A stretch of DNA of 64,000 nucleotides from Synechococcus sp. CS-1330 (GCA_025128025.1 JAHLYR010000068.1:62001-126000); one strand, 5' to 3'. Positions 28,419 through 37,368 are shown, numbered from the stretch's first letter. The notes: generated from the sequence alone by a model not told the origin. A program made the numbers and translations.

Positions 28419-29660
28419 ATGGCCCAGCACCAAATTTTGATTGTCGGCGGCGGCGCCGCCGGCATCACCGCCGCCGCCCAGCTGAAACGGGCCCGTCCGG
28501 CCCTTGCGGTGACGATTCTCGAGCCCTCCAGCGATCACTACTACCAACCGGGCTGGACCCTGGTGGGTGCAGGTGTGTTCAGCCTTGAGGAGACTCGCCG
28601 CTCTGAGGCAGATCTCATCCCAGCGGGGGTGACCTGGATCCGGGATGCGGTGGCTGGCTTCGATCCCGATCGCAACCTGGTGAGCACGGCCAGCTGCCAG
28701 AGCCTCAGCTACGACGTGCTGGTGGTGGCCACTGGCCTGCAGCTCTGCTGGGACAAGATCAAGGGCTTGCCCGAGGCCCTTGGCCAGGGTGGGGTGTGCA
28801 GCAACTACAGCCAGCACCACGCCGCCTACACCTGGGACACGCTCCAGGCCTTCAAAGGCGGCCAGGGGGCCGACGGCAACGCCGTGTTTACTTGCGCGCC
28901 GATGCCGATCAAGTGTCCGGGGGCGCCCCAGAAGATCGCCTATCTGGCTGCCGATGTTGTTGCCAAGAAGCGACTGGCGGCAAAGGTGATCTATGCCACA
29001 GCCACGCCTGGCATCTTCGGGGTGCCCGTATATGCCGCACCGCTGCGGGAGGTGGTGAAGCGCAAGGGTATTGATGCCCGCTACAACCATGTGCTTACGG
29101 AGGTTCGTCCCCAGAGCCGGGAGGCGGTGTTCAAGGTGAGTGAGGGCGAAACCAGCCGCGAAGAAGTGATCGGTTACGGGATGCTGCACGTGACGCCGCC
29201 GATGGCTGCCCCCCAGGTGGTGGCCGATAGCCCGCTGGCAGCGGCGAGCGGCTTTGTAGAGGTCGACAAGTTCAGCCTGCAGCACACCCGATACGCCAAC
29301 GTGTTTTCGCTCGGCGATGTCAGTGGCATGCCGAACTCCAAGACGGCTGCGGCGGTGCGCGGCCAGGCGCCGGTGCTGGTGGCCAACCTGCTTGCCCTGC
29401 TCGATGGCCAGCCCTTCGCGGCGGCCTACGACGGCTACAGCTGTTGCCCCCTGATCACCGGCTACGGCAAGGCGATCATGGCTGAGTTCAACTATGAGCA
29501 GCAGCCGGTCCCCTCCTTCCCGCTCGACCCCACTAAAGAGCGCTGGAGCATGTGGTGGATTAAGCGCAAGCTGTTGCCTGGGCTTTATTGGAATCGAATG
29601 CTCACCGGTGCCCAGCACGAGCGGCGTTTTATTCCCGGGCTGAAGGGCTCAGCCGTGTAG
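28419..29660 (+). CDS. sqr: Sulfide:quinone oxidoreductase, type II (copy 1)
   Basis: Membrane-associated flavoprotein that oxidises sulfide to sulfane sulfur and passes electrons to the quinone pool. The 413-residue protein starts HQILIVGGGAAGITAAAQL (FAD-binding), then YYQPGWTLVGAG. The two redox cysteines of type II SQR stand in MPIKCPGAPQK and in YDGYSCCPLITGYG. A second FAD segment is VFSLGDVSGMPNSK. It is paralogous to the protein at 51341. The last 12 bases overlap the convergent AraC-type gene at 29649, which may control it. The promoter region contains GTCTAAAGCGG at 28367-28377. Confidence 0.9.
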   Translation: MAQHQILIVGGGAAGITAAAQLKRARPALAVTILEPSSDHYYQPGWTLVGAGVFSLEETRRSEADLIPAGVTWIRDAVAGFDPDRNLVSTASCQSLSYDVLVVATGLQLCWDKIKGLPEALGQGGVCSNYSQHHAAYTWDTLQAFKGGQGADGNAVFTCAPMPIKCPGAPQKIAYLAADVVAKKRLAAKVIYATATPGIFGVPVYAAPLREVVKRKGIDARYNHVLTEVRPQSREAVFKVSEGETSREEVIGYGMLHVTPPMAAPQVVADSPLAAASGFVEVDKFSLQHTRYANVFSLGDVSGMPNSKTAAAVRGQAPVLVANLLALLDGQPFAAAYDGYSCCPLITGYGKAIMAEFNYEQQPVPSFPLDPTKERWSMWWIKRKLLPGLYWNRMLTGAQHERRFIPGLKGSAV

Positions 29661-30659
29661 GCGTCGCCCTTCACGCAACATCTCTGAGGGGCGAATGCCG
29701 TAGGTGTTGTGGAAGTCGCGGCTGAAGGAGGAGAGGTTGCTAAAGCCCAGTTTTAAGGAGATGCCGGCAACGCTGTCGCACGGCGAGGGGTTGAGCAGGT
29801 GCTGCCGGGCTAGGCCAAGGCGCTGGCGGCGGATCCATTGGATTGGTCCGCAACCGAAGCGTTGGCTGAAGGCGAGCTGCAGGTTGCGCCTCGAATAGCC
29901 GCTGCGCTGCTCCAGCTGGGTGAGATTGATTGGTGATTGCAGATTGGCCCCAATCCACTCCAGCAGTTCTTCGAAGATCAGCTCCCTGGAGAGCCCCTTT
30001 CCCTGACCGCCATCGAGTTGGGGGCAGAGGGCCATCGCCAGGATGCGATAGATGAGATCGTCGATCTGCAGCGCCGCCAGATCGCCACGGGCTTGCAGCT
30101 CCGGCGCATCCAGCAGGGCAAAGGCCCGGCGCATGGTGATCAGCAGTGTGGACTGCCGGTCCTCAGTCATTGAGAGCACCTGGGGACGCTGCAGATCGGG
30201 GACGAAGCGTCGACCGGAGAGCCCCATGCCGCCGATGGCAGCGGCCGTGTCCTGTAATCGCTGTAGGTCTACGTGCAGCACCAGCCCGTTGTAGTGCCCA
30301 GTGGTGTAGTTGTAAGAGAAGCCAGGGTTGAAGTAGAGGGGTGCTTCAGCGTGAATGTGGAAGGTGTTTCCATCAACTCCGTAAGAAGACTTCCCCTGAT
30401 AGCAGATGTTGATTGCGCCTACGCCGGGGTTATCACCGATGCAGCCATGGATAGGGCTTGTATATCCAGAGGTGAGGGTGAGGTCTCCAGCCACAGCAGT
30501 GCTGGCCCGGTGCCGAAACGGGTTGAGCAAGGGGTTGCGAGGGGCAAAATCCTCTACAGGAAAGTGCTGGGCCAGCTTGGTAGCTAGAGCCTGGGGATCC
30601 AAATCCACCACCGCTTGCTGGTCGTGGAACACCAGGGGGAACTGGGAGACAGGATCCAA
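29649..30659 (-). CDS. AraC-family transcriptional regulator
   Basis: Full-length AraC/XylS regulator of about 336 residues. The N-terminal two thirds is a cupin-like sensing region (segment HIHAEAPLYFNPGFSYNYTTG). The C-terminal double HTH contains INLTQLEQRSGYSRRNLQLAF and the signature VAGISLKLGFSNLSSFSRDF, ending YGIRPSEMLREGR. No ATG exists near the N-terminus, so a TTG at 30659 or an inner GTG must be used. It overlaps the 3' end of the SQR gene in convergent orientation. The ligand is unknown. Confidence 0.85.
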   Translation of the reverse strand: MDPVSQFPLVFHDQQAVVDLDPQALATKLAQHFPVEDFAPRNPLLNPFRHRASTAVAGDLTLTSGYTSPIHGCIGDNPGVGAINICYQGKSSYGVDGNTFHIHAEAPLYFNPGFSYNYTTGHYNGLVLHVDLQRLQDTAAAIGGMGLSGRRFVPDLQRPQVLSMTEDRQSTLLITMRRAFALLDAPELQARGDLAALQIDDLIYRILAMALCPQLDGGQGKGLSRELIFEELLEWIGANLQSPINLTQLEQRSGYSRRNLQLAFSQRFGCGPIQWIRRQRLGLARQHLLNPSPCDSVAGISLKLGFSNLSSFSRDFHNTYGIRPSEMLREGRRLHG

Positions 30660-30749
30660 GCCAGACCAAAATCGATGCTCAGACCTTAATGAAAGCCGGC
30701 TGCGACGCCAGCGCCTGGGCAGCGGTATTAATGCTTAGTGATTTAGTGC

Positions 30750-30992
30750 TCAGCTCTGCTTTGGGAGCTTGAGCAGGGTGTCCTTGCTGTCCTTGAGATC
30801 CTTCCATATGCGGCGGATTTCGGCGTAGGCCTGCTCCTGACTCACCTTGCCATTGCTTTGCAGGCCCACCACAAGCCCGACCCTCTCGGCAAATGATTCG
30901 AGGTTTTGGTGAAACATCAAACGCTGAGGAGTCCAGTCCGAGCCTCGGTAGGTGGAATGGGGCTCCATGGGCGAGCTCAGGCCGTCGGCCAT
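30750..30992 (-). CDS. Small cyanobacterial protein, DUF7219-like
   Basis: An 80-residue soluble helical protein. The pattern TYRGSDWTPQRLMFHQNL, then ESFAERVGLVVGLQSNGK, then SQEQAYAEIRRIWKDLK resembles a widely conserved cyanobacterial family I recall as DUF7219; this name is from memory and not checked. The ATG complementary to 30990-30992 is preferred over a GTG 45 bases upstream. Function is unknown. Confidence 0.68.
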   Translation of the reverse strand: MADGLSSPMEPHSTYRGSDWTPQRLMFHQNLESFAERVGLVVGLQSNGKVSQEQAYAEIRRIWKDLKDSKDTLLKLPKQS

Positions 30993-31290
30993 GGCTCTCG
31001 GATCGGATGGGGTGGGCCGGGGCCCCGCACTAGACACTGGAATCTGATGAACTGGCCTTAATTTAGAAGGATTGGATTAAGGAGTGTTGAAGGGCGCTTA
31101 CGTGTCGTCAGGAGCACCGGCGGCATCAGGTCGGCGGCCGCAACATGCCAAATCCTCCGATCTGCGCTCTCATGGATCAGTCCACGGGTGGTAGGTGGTT
31201 ACAGGTGGTGATGTGTCTGCTGATCCAGGCCAGCATCGTTGCCGGTGGCCAACTCTTGATTCGCTGGCAGGCTCCTGATCTGACACCAAC

Positions 31291-32391
31291 GTGCTGCGCC
31301 CCACCCCTGGTGCTCTGAATTCCCATCTGCTGGAGGAGCGGCCTGCCAATTTGCCGGTCCACCTCTACGTCTCTGGCGGGCGGCACCACAGTTGTTTCAG
31401 CGCTGTGTTGTTTGAGCCAGACGGCCCCCGGCTGATATCCCTGCAAAACCCTGCCGAACTTTTGCCTTTGCAGGAGCTCGGCTATCCCATCTGGCTGCGG
31501 GTGATGGGCCTGGGCGATCCAGGGGCAGTTGAGGCCATGCTCGACATCGTCCAAGTGCCTCGCATGCTGCTGCCCCCCCTGCTGGAGGTGCCCCAGCGCT
31601 CGCGGGTTGATGGGCTAGGGGAGGCCGTGATCGTGGTGCTGCATCGGCTCAGCTTTGCGCGTGATCCCTTGCACCTGCTCAGCTCCCAGGTGGGTTTGCT
31701 GCTGCTGCCCAACCTGCTGGTCACCTTTGAGGAGGCGCCGGCGGGGGAGTCGTTTCCGGAGCTCACCGTCTGGCTGGAATCCAGGGTGGGTGCGGTGGAG
31801 CATCGCGACCTAGATGACATTCTCCACTTCCTGGTGGATGAGTTGCTCGATGCCCTTTTCCCCATGCTTGAGCAGATCGCCAATCGCCTCGACGACCTGG
31901 AAGAAGCGGCCCTGCGGGACCCCAAGCCGAAGTTATTGGCCCGGGCTTTTGTGCATCGCAGCAACCTGCGCACGATTCGCAACCAGGTGTGGCCCCTGCG
32001 CCACCAGATCCGGGTGCTGCTGCGCCAAGGGCAGCAGCTACTCGGCGCCGATGCCCTGGTTGGCTTCCAGGAGATGGCCGATCTGGTGGAGCTGCTGTTT
32101 GAAAACTGTGAGTTGTTGCGCCACCAATGTGATGCCATCACCCAGGCCTATGCGGCCAGTGTGGGCAACAGGATGAACCAGGTGATGAAAACCCTCACCA
32201 TCCTCACCAGCATCTTCGCACCGCTCACCTTTATCGCTGGGATCTATGGCATGAACTTCGCCAACATGCCTGAGCTGCGTTGGCATCTTGGCTACTTCTA
32301 CTGTCTGCTGTTGATGTCAATCGTGGCCGTAATCCAGACCTACTGGCTGTGGCGCCGTGGTTGGTTTGCGGATTGGACGGCACCGCGCTGA
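31291..32391 (+). CDS. corA: CorA-type Mg2+/Co2+ transporter
   Basis: Pentameric divalent-cation channel subunit of 366 residues. The large N-terminal cytoplasmic domain ends in a long helix with RSNLRTIRNQVWPLRHQIR. Two C-terminal membrane helices follow; the first ends in the signature YGMNF (GMN motif) near residue 325, and the second in a basic WLWRRGWF end. The start codon is GTG. The 255 bases upstream show no clear operator. It takes up Mg2+, essential for chlorophyll and ATP, and can also pass Co2+ or Ni2+. It stands alone at the head of the phosphate-binding region. Confidence 0.92.
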   Translation: MLRPTPGALNSHLLEERPANLPVHLYVSGGRHHSCFSAVLFEPDGPRLISLQNPAELLPLQELGYPIWLRVMGLGDPGAVEAMLDIVQVPRMLLPPLLEVPQRSRVDGLGEAVIVVLHRLSFARDPLHLLSSQVGLLLLPNLLVTFEEAPAGESFPELTVWLESRVGAVEHRDLDDILHFLVDELLDALFPMLEQIANRLDDLEEAALRDPKPKLLARAFVHRSNLRTIRNQVWPLRHQIRVLLRQGQQLLGADALVGFQEMADLVELLFENCELLRHQCDAITQAYAASVGNRMNQVMKTLTILTSIFAPLTFIAGIYGMNFANMPELRWHLGYFYCLLLMSIVAVIQTYWLWRRGWFADWTAPR

Positions 32392-32394
32392 AGC

Positions 32395-32424
32395 CACAAC
32401 CTGGCCTTAACCCCTAAAAGCCCT
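32395..32424 (+). promoter_or_regulatory. Possible Pho box upstream of the SphX-like gene
   Basis: Three 8-mers with an 11-base period, CACAACCT, CTTAACCC and AAAGCCCT, stand 37-66 bases before the SphX-like start. The cyanobacterial Pho box is described as tandem (C/T)TTAACCT-type repeats separated by three bases and bound by the phosphate response regulator. The central repeat fits well, the first fairly and the third poorly. Confidence 0.4.
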
Positions 32425-32460
32425 CGGGTCGCCCAGAGTTCTGTTGTGGTTGTGACCGTT

Positions 32461-33489
32461 ATGCGCCCTGTCTTGCGCTTTGCCTGGCTTCCTCTGGCTC
32501 TCCTTTCGCTGTTGCCCCTGGGAGTTGCCCAGGCGGCGACTCCGGCTCCGCTGCGCATCGGCGGCTCCAGCACAGTGTTTCCGGTGATGCAGGCAGCTAT
32601 TCAGGCTTATCAAAAAGCTGGCGCTAACCGCCAGGTGCGCTTTGAGCTCAAAGAAACGGGCACCTCTGCCGGCTTCCGCCAGTTCTGCAGCGGTCAGCTT
32701 TATCTGGCTAACGCCTCTCGCCCCATAAGCGCCAAGGAGCTCAAGGCCTGTGCCGCCAAAGGGGTGCGTTTCCTTGAGCTGCCGATCGGTTTTGATGCGA
32801 TCACGGTGGTGGTAAATCCAAAAAATACCTGGGCTACCCGCATCACCACCGCCGAGCTCTCCCGCCTCTGGAGCCAGGCGGCTGCTGGCAAGGTGACTCG
32901 CTGGAGCCAGGTGAACCTGGATTGGCCTGATCGCCCGATTCGGCTCTGCGGCCCTGGCAAGGATTCCGGCACATTCGACTATTTCAATAAGGCTATAAAC
33001 GGCAATGATAAAAATTCCCGTGCTGATGTATTTACCAGTGAAAACGACAACGATCTGGTTACCTGCGTAGCTGGCAACCCTGATGCTCTTGGCTACTTTG
33101 GCTATGCCTATTTCCAGGCCAACAGCAAGCGCTTAAAGGCCCTCAGCGTTGTGAGCAGTAAGGGTCCTGCCTATCCGTCCCCACAGTCGGTTCAGAAGGA
33201 GAGCTATGTGCCCCTATCTAGGCCTCTATTTATCTACGTGAACGATCAGGCACTGCGCAGTCAGCCTGAACTGCGTAAATTTGTTACCTACACAATGCAA
33301 AATGGTTTGAAGCTGGTCAATCAGGCGGGATATATCCCCATGCCTTCCAGCACCTACCGCTTGGTGGAAAGCAAGCTCTACCGCCATGTGCTCGGCACGT
33401 CTTTTGGCGGCGCTTTACCGGTAGGTCTTACCACCGGCCAAGCTTTGCAGCGCAGTCTAGATAGCATCAAAAAACCAGAATTCCGTTGA
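32461..33489 (+). CDS. Periplasmic phosphate-binding protein, SphX-like
   Basis: Secreted PstS-superfamily solute-binding protein of 342 residues. The signal peptide is RFAWLPLALLSLLPLGVAQA with an AQA cleavage site, followed by PLRIGGSSTVFPVMQAA, the phosphate-binding start. The other ligand loops are visible as LYLANASRPIS and CGPGKDSGTFDYF. Cyanobacteria carry SphX as a second phosphate binder besides PstS. An upstream GTG at 32446 is possible, but the ATG gives a proper signal peptide. The CHAD gene follows after 7 bases and is likely cotranscribed. A candidate Pho box lies just upstream. Confidence 0.87.
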   Translation: MRPVLRFAWLPLALLSLLPLGVAQAATPAPLRIGGSSTVFPVMQAAIQAYQKAGANRQVRFELKETGTSAGFRQFCSGQLYLANASRPISAKELKACAAKGVRFLELPIGFDAITVVVNPKNTWATRITTAELSRLWSQAAAGKVTRWSQVNLDWPDRPIRLCGPGKDSGTFDYFNKAINGNDKNSRADVFTSENDNDLVTCVAGNPDALGYFGYAYFQANSKRLKALSVVSSKGPAYPSPQSVQKESYVPLSRPLFIYVNDQALRSQPELRKFVTYTMQNGLKLVNQAGYIPMPSSTYRLVESKLYRHVLGTSFGGALPVGLTTGQALQRSLDSIKKPEFR

Positions 33490-33496
33490 GTTCCGC

Positions 33497-34480
33497 ATGG
33501 TGTTGATGGATCGCTGCCACGGTTTGGCCAGTGGTGCCTTTGCGCGGGAGCTGGTGCAGAAACAGGTCACCAAGCTGGTGCAATTGCAGACGCCGGTTGC
33601 GTCAGGAGAGGGCAGTGAGCCGCTGCATCAGATGCGGGTAGCAATGCGTCGGCTGCGCACCACCTTGATTCAGTTTGAGCCGGCCCTGCAGCTGCCAGCT
33701 GCTGTTAATGATCAGCGCCTGGCCAAATGGGTGCGCCGTTTGGGGATGGCCCGGGATCTAGATGTTTTACGCGAACGCCTAGAAGATGGCTTCCTGCCCC
33801 AGTTGCCGGCAGCGGAGGCAAAGGCCCTGCGCCCGGTGCTCAGGCAGTTGCGCCGTGAGCGTCAGTTAGCCCACGGTCATGTGGTGGAGGTGCTGCAAAG
33901 CCGCTCTTATCTAGAGGGGTTGGGTCAGCTACAGCGCTGGTTGAAGGAGCCCGCCTTCACCTCGCTTGGTGAGCAACCGATTTCACAGTGGGTGCTGGAG
34001 TGGCAGGGGCCCGCAGTTTCTGGTCTTTTTCTGCATCCGGGTTGGCAGATCAACAAGGATTCGGTTCAAAATAATGCCACTGAAACCGAGCAGTTGCATG
34101 AGCTGCGCCGCCAGCTCAAGCAGGTGCGTTATCTGCTGGAGAATCTTTCTCCCTTGCAAGGTGCCGCCACGGCAGTCTGGATTAGCCGCTTCAAGCAGGG
34201 CCAGGAGTTGCTGGGGGAGTGGAATGATCTGCAAGTGCTGCAAAGCGCCATCCACGATCAAGTGCCAGGACGGTTTGAAGACACCATGCCCCAACTGGAG
34301 TGGCTGCTGGTGCAACACCAACGCCATTGCTGGATGCAGTGGCGCGAGCTGGTGGATGAGTTGTTGCCCCACCGCCAGCGCCGCCGTCTGCGGCTTGCTT
34401 TGCTGGCGGAGCCGCTGCCTGCTGGGCCGCGATCTTGGTTTGGTGCTGGGTTAAGGCGCGCCCTGGCCTGGCTTGGCTAG
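33497..34480 (+). CDS. CHAD-domain protein (polyphosphate-binding type)
   Basis: Soluble helical protein of 327 residues belonging to the CHAD family. It has the basic helices with conserved histidine, LHQMRVAMRRLRTTLIQFEP near residue 43, and RRLGMARDLDVLRERLE. In its second half are the repeats LHELRRQLKQVRYLLE and LGEWNDLQVLQSAI. Both halves of the pseudo-symmetric CHAD fold are present. CHAD domains bind inorganic polyphosphate through these basic helices. Position directly downstream of a phosphate-binding protein supports a polyphosphate role. Confidence 0.88.
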   Translation: MVLMDRCHGLASGAFARELVQKQVTKLVQLQTPVASGEGSEPLHQMRVAMRRLRTTLIQFEPALQLPAAVNDQRLAKWVRRLGMARDLDVLRERLEDGFLPQLPAAEAKALRPVLRQLRRERQLAHGHVVEVLQSRSYLEGLGQLQRWLKEPAFTSLGEQPISQWVLEWQGPAVSGLFLHPGWQINKDSVQNNATETEQLHELRRQLKQVRYLLENLSPLQGAATAVWISRFKQGQELLGEWNDLQVLQSAIHDQVPGRFEDTMPQLEWLLVQHQRHCWMQWRELVDELLPHRQRRRLRLALLAEPLPAGPRSWFGAGLRRALAWLG

Positions 34481-34483
34481 CAA

Positions 34484-34503
34484 AATGTGTCTGGGAACAC
34501 ATT
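34484..34503. promoter_or_regulatory. Perfect inverted repeat AATGTGT-N6-ACACATT before the porin gene
   Basis: Seven-base arms separated by six bases, just after the CHAD stop codon and about 100 bases upstream of the porin start. There is no T run on either side, so it is unlikely to be a terminator. The core TGTGT-N6-ACACA has the geometry of CRP-family operators (TGTGA-N6-TCACA). Such a site could control the porin gene. Confidence 0.45.
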
Positions 34504-34598
34504 GTCTATGTCGCCTGGCTGCTCGTTTTGGCATTGCTTCATCGATAAATTGCCTTCGACTTCCTTTGTGAAGTCATCCCTATCGGTGTGAGGACCCG

Positions 34599-36149
34599 AT
34601 GAACCTTTCCAAAAAGCTGCTGCTGGCTTTAGCTGGCACCGGAATGATGGCTCCCATGGCCGCTTCGGCTCAAGAGCTGGCTTCGTTGAACGGCGCTGCC
34701 GCCATCAACGACTACATGCAACAGCAAGACGTTGATCGCTTCCGTGCTTGGGAATCCAAGAACCAAGTCACCAGCGTCACCCAGTTTTCCGACGTTCAGC
34801 CCACCGACTGGGCTTACCAAGCGCTGAGCAACCTGGTTGAGAAGTACGGCTGCGTTGCCGGCTACCCCAACGGCACCTACAAAGGCGGCCAGGCTATGAC
34901 CCGCTTTGAGGCGGCTGCCCTGCTCAACGCCTGTCTCGATCGCGTCACCGAAGTGACCGACGAACTGCAGCGTTTGATGGATGAGTTCAAAACTGAGCTC
35001 GCAGCCCTCACCGGACGCGTCACTGGCCTTGAGAAGAAAGTGGGCAAGCTGGAAGCTCAGCAGTTCTCCACCACCACCAAGCTGAAAGGTGAGGTGAATA
35101 TGGTGTTGGGTGGTGCGCCTGGTTTCGACACCACACGCGGTGGTGGCGACGCAAGCAAGACTGCTTTTAATTACGACTTGCGTTTGAACTTTGATACCAG
35201 CTGGACTGGCAAAGACCTGCTCAAGACGCGTCTAAGGAGCGGCAACTTCCAGTCTGATCCGTTTGGCAGCAGCTCCAGTATCTTTAAGCTTGACAAGGCT
35301 GAGAATACTCGTGATAATGTTATAATTGATCGTCTTTACTATACTTTTCCTGTAGGGAAAACGGTTAAGCTGACAGCTGGCGCTCAGGTCCGCAATACGG
35401 AAATGCTCGCCTTCTTGCCGACCGCATACAAGTCGGAAGTGCTCGACGTATTCGGCTTGGCTGGTGCACCGGGTACATACAACAAAGCTACTGGGCAAGG
35501 TTTCGGCTTTGTTTGGAAGCAAGATGTCAAAAAGGGTGACCCTTATCTTACTTTCTCCGCTAACTACGTTGTTAGTAGCGAGGAGTGTGGTGGTGATGAT
35601 GATGAAACACGGTGCGGTGCTGATTCCTCGGCTGGCATTTTTGATTCCGGCAGTGGACTTAATGCACTGGTTCAGCTCGGCTACCGCGGCAAGAACTGGG
35701 GTGCTGCACTTGGCTATCGCTACGGCACGGAAGGTTCGAGGATTCGCGATGGCAATTTCAGCAACACTCTCAGCGCCGGTGAAACTGTTAACAGTGTAGC
35801 TGTTAGTGCATTCTGGCAGCCGCTGGAAGCTGGGTTTATTCCTTCAATTAGTCTTGGCTACGGTTACAACGGTGGCCAAGGAGGTTTCGAGGATTCCAAC
35901 TCTTGGACAGTAGCTTTCCAGTGGGATGATGCTTTTGCCAAGGGCAATGCTGCAGGCTTCGCCGTAGGTCAGCCTGCGGTGGCAACTGGAGACAACGAGC
36001 TTGATGCATTTCTATATGAGATCTTCTACAAGTTCCGTGTGACCGACAATATCTCAATCACACCGGCTCTATTCTACGGAACTAAGATCCGCTCTAACGA
36101 TGGCAACGACAGCTGGGGTGGCGTAATTCAGACCAAATTCCTGTTCTGA
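34599..36149 (+). CDS. SLH-domain outer membrane porin (SomA/OprB type)
   Basis: Outer membrane protein of 516 residues. A signal peptide (KKLLLALAGTGMMAPMAASA) is followed by an SLH domain, FSDVQPTDWAYQALSNLVEK to MTRFEAAALLNACLDRV, that anchors the porin to peptidoglycan. A coiled-coil segment ending LEKKVGKLEAQ leads to a beta-barrel ending in phenylalanine (QTKFLF). It is the picocyanobacterial Som-porin architecture. From about 35250 to 35640 the DNA is clearly AT-richer than the ends, in the part coding for surface loops, which hints at a swapped or fast-evolving segment. A strong terminator follows. Confidence 0.93.
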   Translation: MNLSKKLLLALAGTGMMAPMAASAQELASLNGAAAINDYMQQQDVDRFRAWESKNQVTSVTQFSDVQPTDWAYQALSNLVEKYGCVAGYPNGTYKGGQAMTRFEAAALLNACLDRVTEVTDELQRLMDEFKTELAALTGRVTGLEKKVGKLEAQQFSTTTKLKGEVNMVLGGAPGFDTTRGGGDASKTAFNYDLRLNFDTSWTGKDLLKTRLRSGNFQSDPFGSSSSIFKLDKAENTRDNVIIDRLYYTFPVGKTVKLTAGAQVRNTEMLAFLPTAYKSEVLDVFGLAGAPGTYNKATGQGFGFVWKQDVKKGDPYLTFSANYVVSSEECGGDDDETRCGADSSAGIFDSGSGLNALVQLGYRGKNWGAALGYRYGTEGSRIRDGNFSNTLSAGETVNSVAVSAFWQPLEAGFIPSISLGYGYNGGQGGFEDSNSWTVAFQWDDAFAKGNAAGFAVGQPAVATGDNELDAFLYEIFYKFRVTDNISITPALFYGTKIRSNDGNDSWGGVIQTKFLF

Positions 36150-36205
36150 TCTCTTTTTAACGCTCCTCGCCACTGCCTCGAATCTGTTTCTCGCACACAA
36201 CTTCC

Positions 36206-36233
36206 AAGCCTCCCTTTAACGGGGGGCTTTTTT
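36206..36233 (+). terminator. Rho-independent terminator after the porin gene
   Basis: GCCTCCC-TTTAAC-GGGGGGC stem (seven pairs with one G-T) followed by six T residues, about 60 bases past the porin stop. Confidence 0.88.
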
Positions 36234-36250
36234 CATGTTTAGCGACTCGC

Positions 36251-36290
36251 TTCTGAACCATCTTGAACGCCTCTTAACCGCTTGATAACG
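36251..36290 (+). promoter_or_regulatory. AAC repeats resembling a Pho box upstream of pstS
   Basis: Four tandem units with AAC at 36256, 36266, 36276 and 36287 (TCTGAACC, CTTGAACG, TCTTAACC, TGATAACG). The spacing of 10, 10 and 11 bases is close to the 11-base period described for cyanobacterial Pho boxes. The array ends about 50 bases before the pstS start codon. Confidence 0.5.
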
Positions 36291-36342
36291 ACTGGCGGGG
36301 GGCGATCTTGCTATTAATGGATTGACCCCAAAGTCTTTTTCC

Positions 36343-37335
36343 ATGACCTTCGCAAAGAAGGCCCTGATTGTCGGCACCGTTGCAGCTATCGGTGCTGGCG
36401 CAACTTCAGCCGTCATCCCCGCGCTTGCCCAGGCCACCATCAATGGTGCCGGTGCAACCTTCCCTGCTGCTTTCTATCAGCGCGCCTTCGCTGGTGTGGC
36501 CAACAAGGTGCGCGTCAATTATCAGTCGGTTGGTTCCGGCTCGGGCGTGCGTCAGTATGTGGCCGGCACCGTTGAATTCGGTGCTACGGACGAACCAATC
36601 AAGGCAAGTGAAGCTGCCAAGGTAAAGCGTGGTGTGATTCAGTTTCCCGCTGTAGGCGGCACCATTGCGATCGCCTACAACAAGGCCGATTGCAAGAATC
36701 TAAAGTTGACCCAGCAGCAGGCTGTCGACATTTTCCTCGGCAAGATCAACACCTGGGATCAGCTCAAGTGCGGCAAGGGCAAGATCACAGTTGCCCACCG
36801 TTCAGATGGTTCCGGCACCACCTTCGCCTTCACTAACAGCCTCTCGGCCTTCTCCTCGGAGTGGAAGAGCAAGGTTGGTGAGGGTAAGAGCGTCAAGTGG
36901 CCAGTTGGCGTGGGTGGTAAGGGCAACGAAGGCGTCTCGGGTGTGATTCAGAACACCCCAGGTGCCATCGGCTACCTCAACCAGAGCTACGTCAAAGGTG
37001 CTATTAAGGCCGCTGCCCTGCAAAACAAGGCCGGCAAGTTCGTCATGCCCACAGAAGAGAGTGGCGCTGCTGCACTGAACAACATCAAGCTTGATTCGAT
37101 GCTGGCTGGGGAAGAGCCCAATCCCCCCGGTGCCAACAGCTACCCGATCTCGACCCTGACTTGGATTCTGGCCTACAAGACCGGCAACGGCGATAAGGCC
37201 CCCGCGATCCGCCAGGCGCTGATGTTCCTGCTAAGCCCTAAAGCCCAAGGTCAGGCTTCCAGCCTCGACTTCGTGCCACTTAAAGGCAGCATTCTCTCTG
37301 CGTCTAAGAAGGCCGTTGGGCAGATTGGCCGCTGA
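36343..37335 (+). CDS. pstS: Periplasmic phosphate-binding protein PstS
   Basis: High-affinity phosphate-binding protein of 330 residues. The signal peptide KKALIVGTVAAIGAGATSAVIPALAQ is followed by INGAGATFPAAFYQRAF. The phosphate loops VNYQSVGSGSGVRQY, FGATDEPIK and HRSDGSGTTFAFTN are all intact. A TTG at 36322 is in frame, but the ATG at 36343 gives the normal signal peptide. The cognate PstC, PstA and PstB genes are not adjacent. It is flanked by terminators on both sides and is thus a monocistronic unit, probably induced by phosphate starvation. Confidence 0.95.
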   Translation: MTFAKKALIVGTVAAIGAGATSAVIPALAQATINGAGATFPAAFYQRAFAGVANKVRVNYQSVGSGSGVRQYVAGTVEFGATDEPIKASEAAKVKRGVIQFPAVGGTIAIAYNKADCKNLKLTQQQAVDIFLGKINTWDQLKCGKGKITVAHRSDGSGTTFAFTNSLSAFSSEWKSKVGEGKSVKWPVGVGGKGNEGVSGVIQNTPGAIGYLNQSYVKGAIKAAALQNKAGKFVMPTEESGAAALNNIKLDSMLAGEEPNPPGANSYPISTLTWILAYKTGNGDKAPAIRQALMFLLSPKAQGQASSLDFVPLKGSILSASKKAVGQIGR

Positions 37336-37368
37336 CAGCAGCCTTTCTTCATCACACATATGAATTCT

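Noticed and set aside
28248-29618. 456-codon minus-strand frame opposite SQR copy 1
   Set aside because: Same antisense effect; it also would overlap the small gene at 28095.
31172-31318. 48-codon open frame starting MDQSTGGRWLQVVMCLL upstream of corA
   Set aside because: It overlaps the corA start, has no recognisable family and a weak ribosome site; probably chance.
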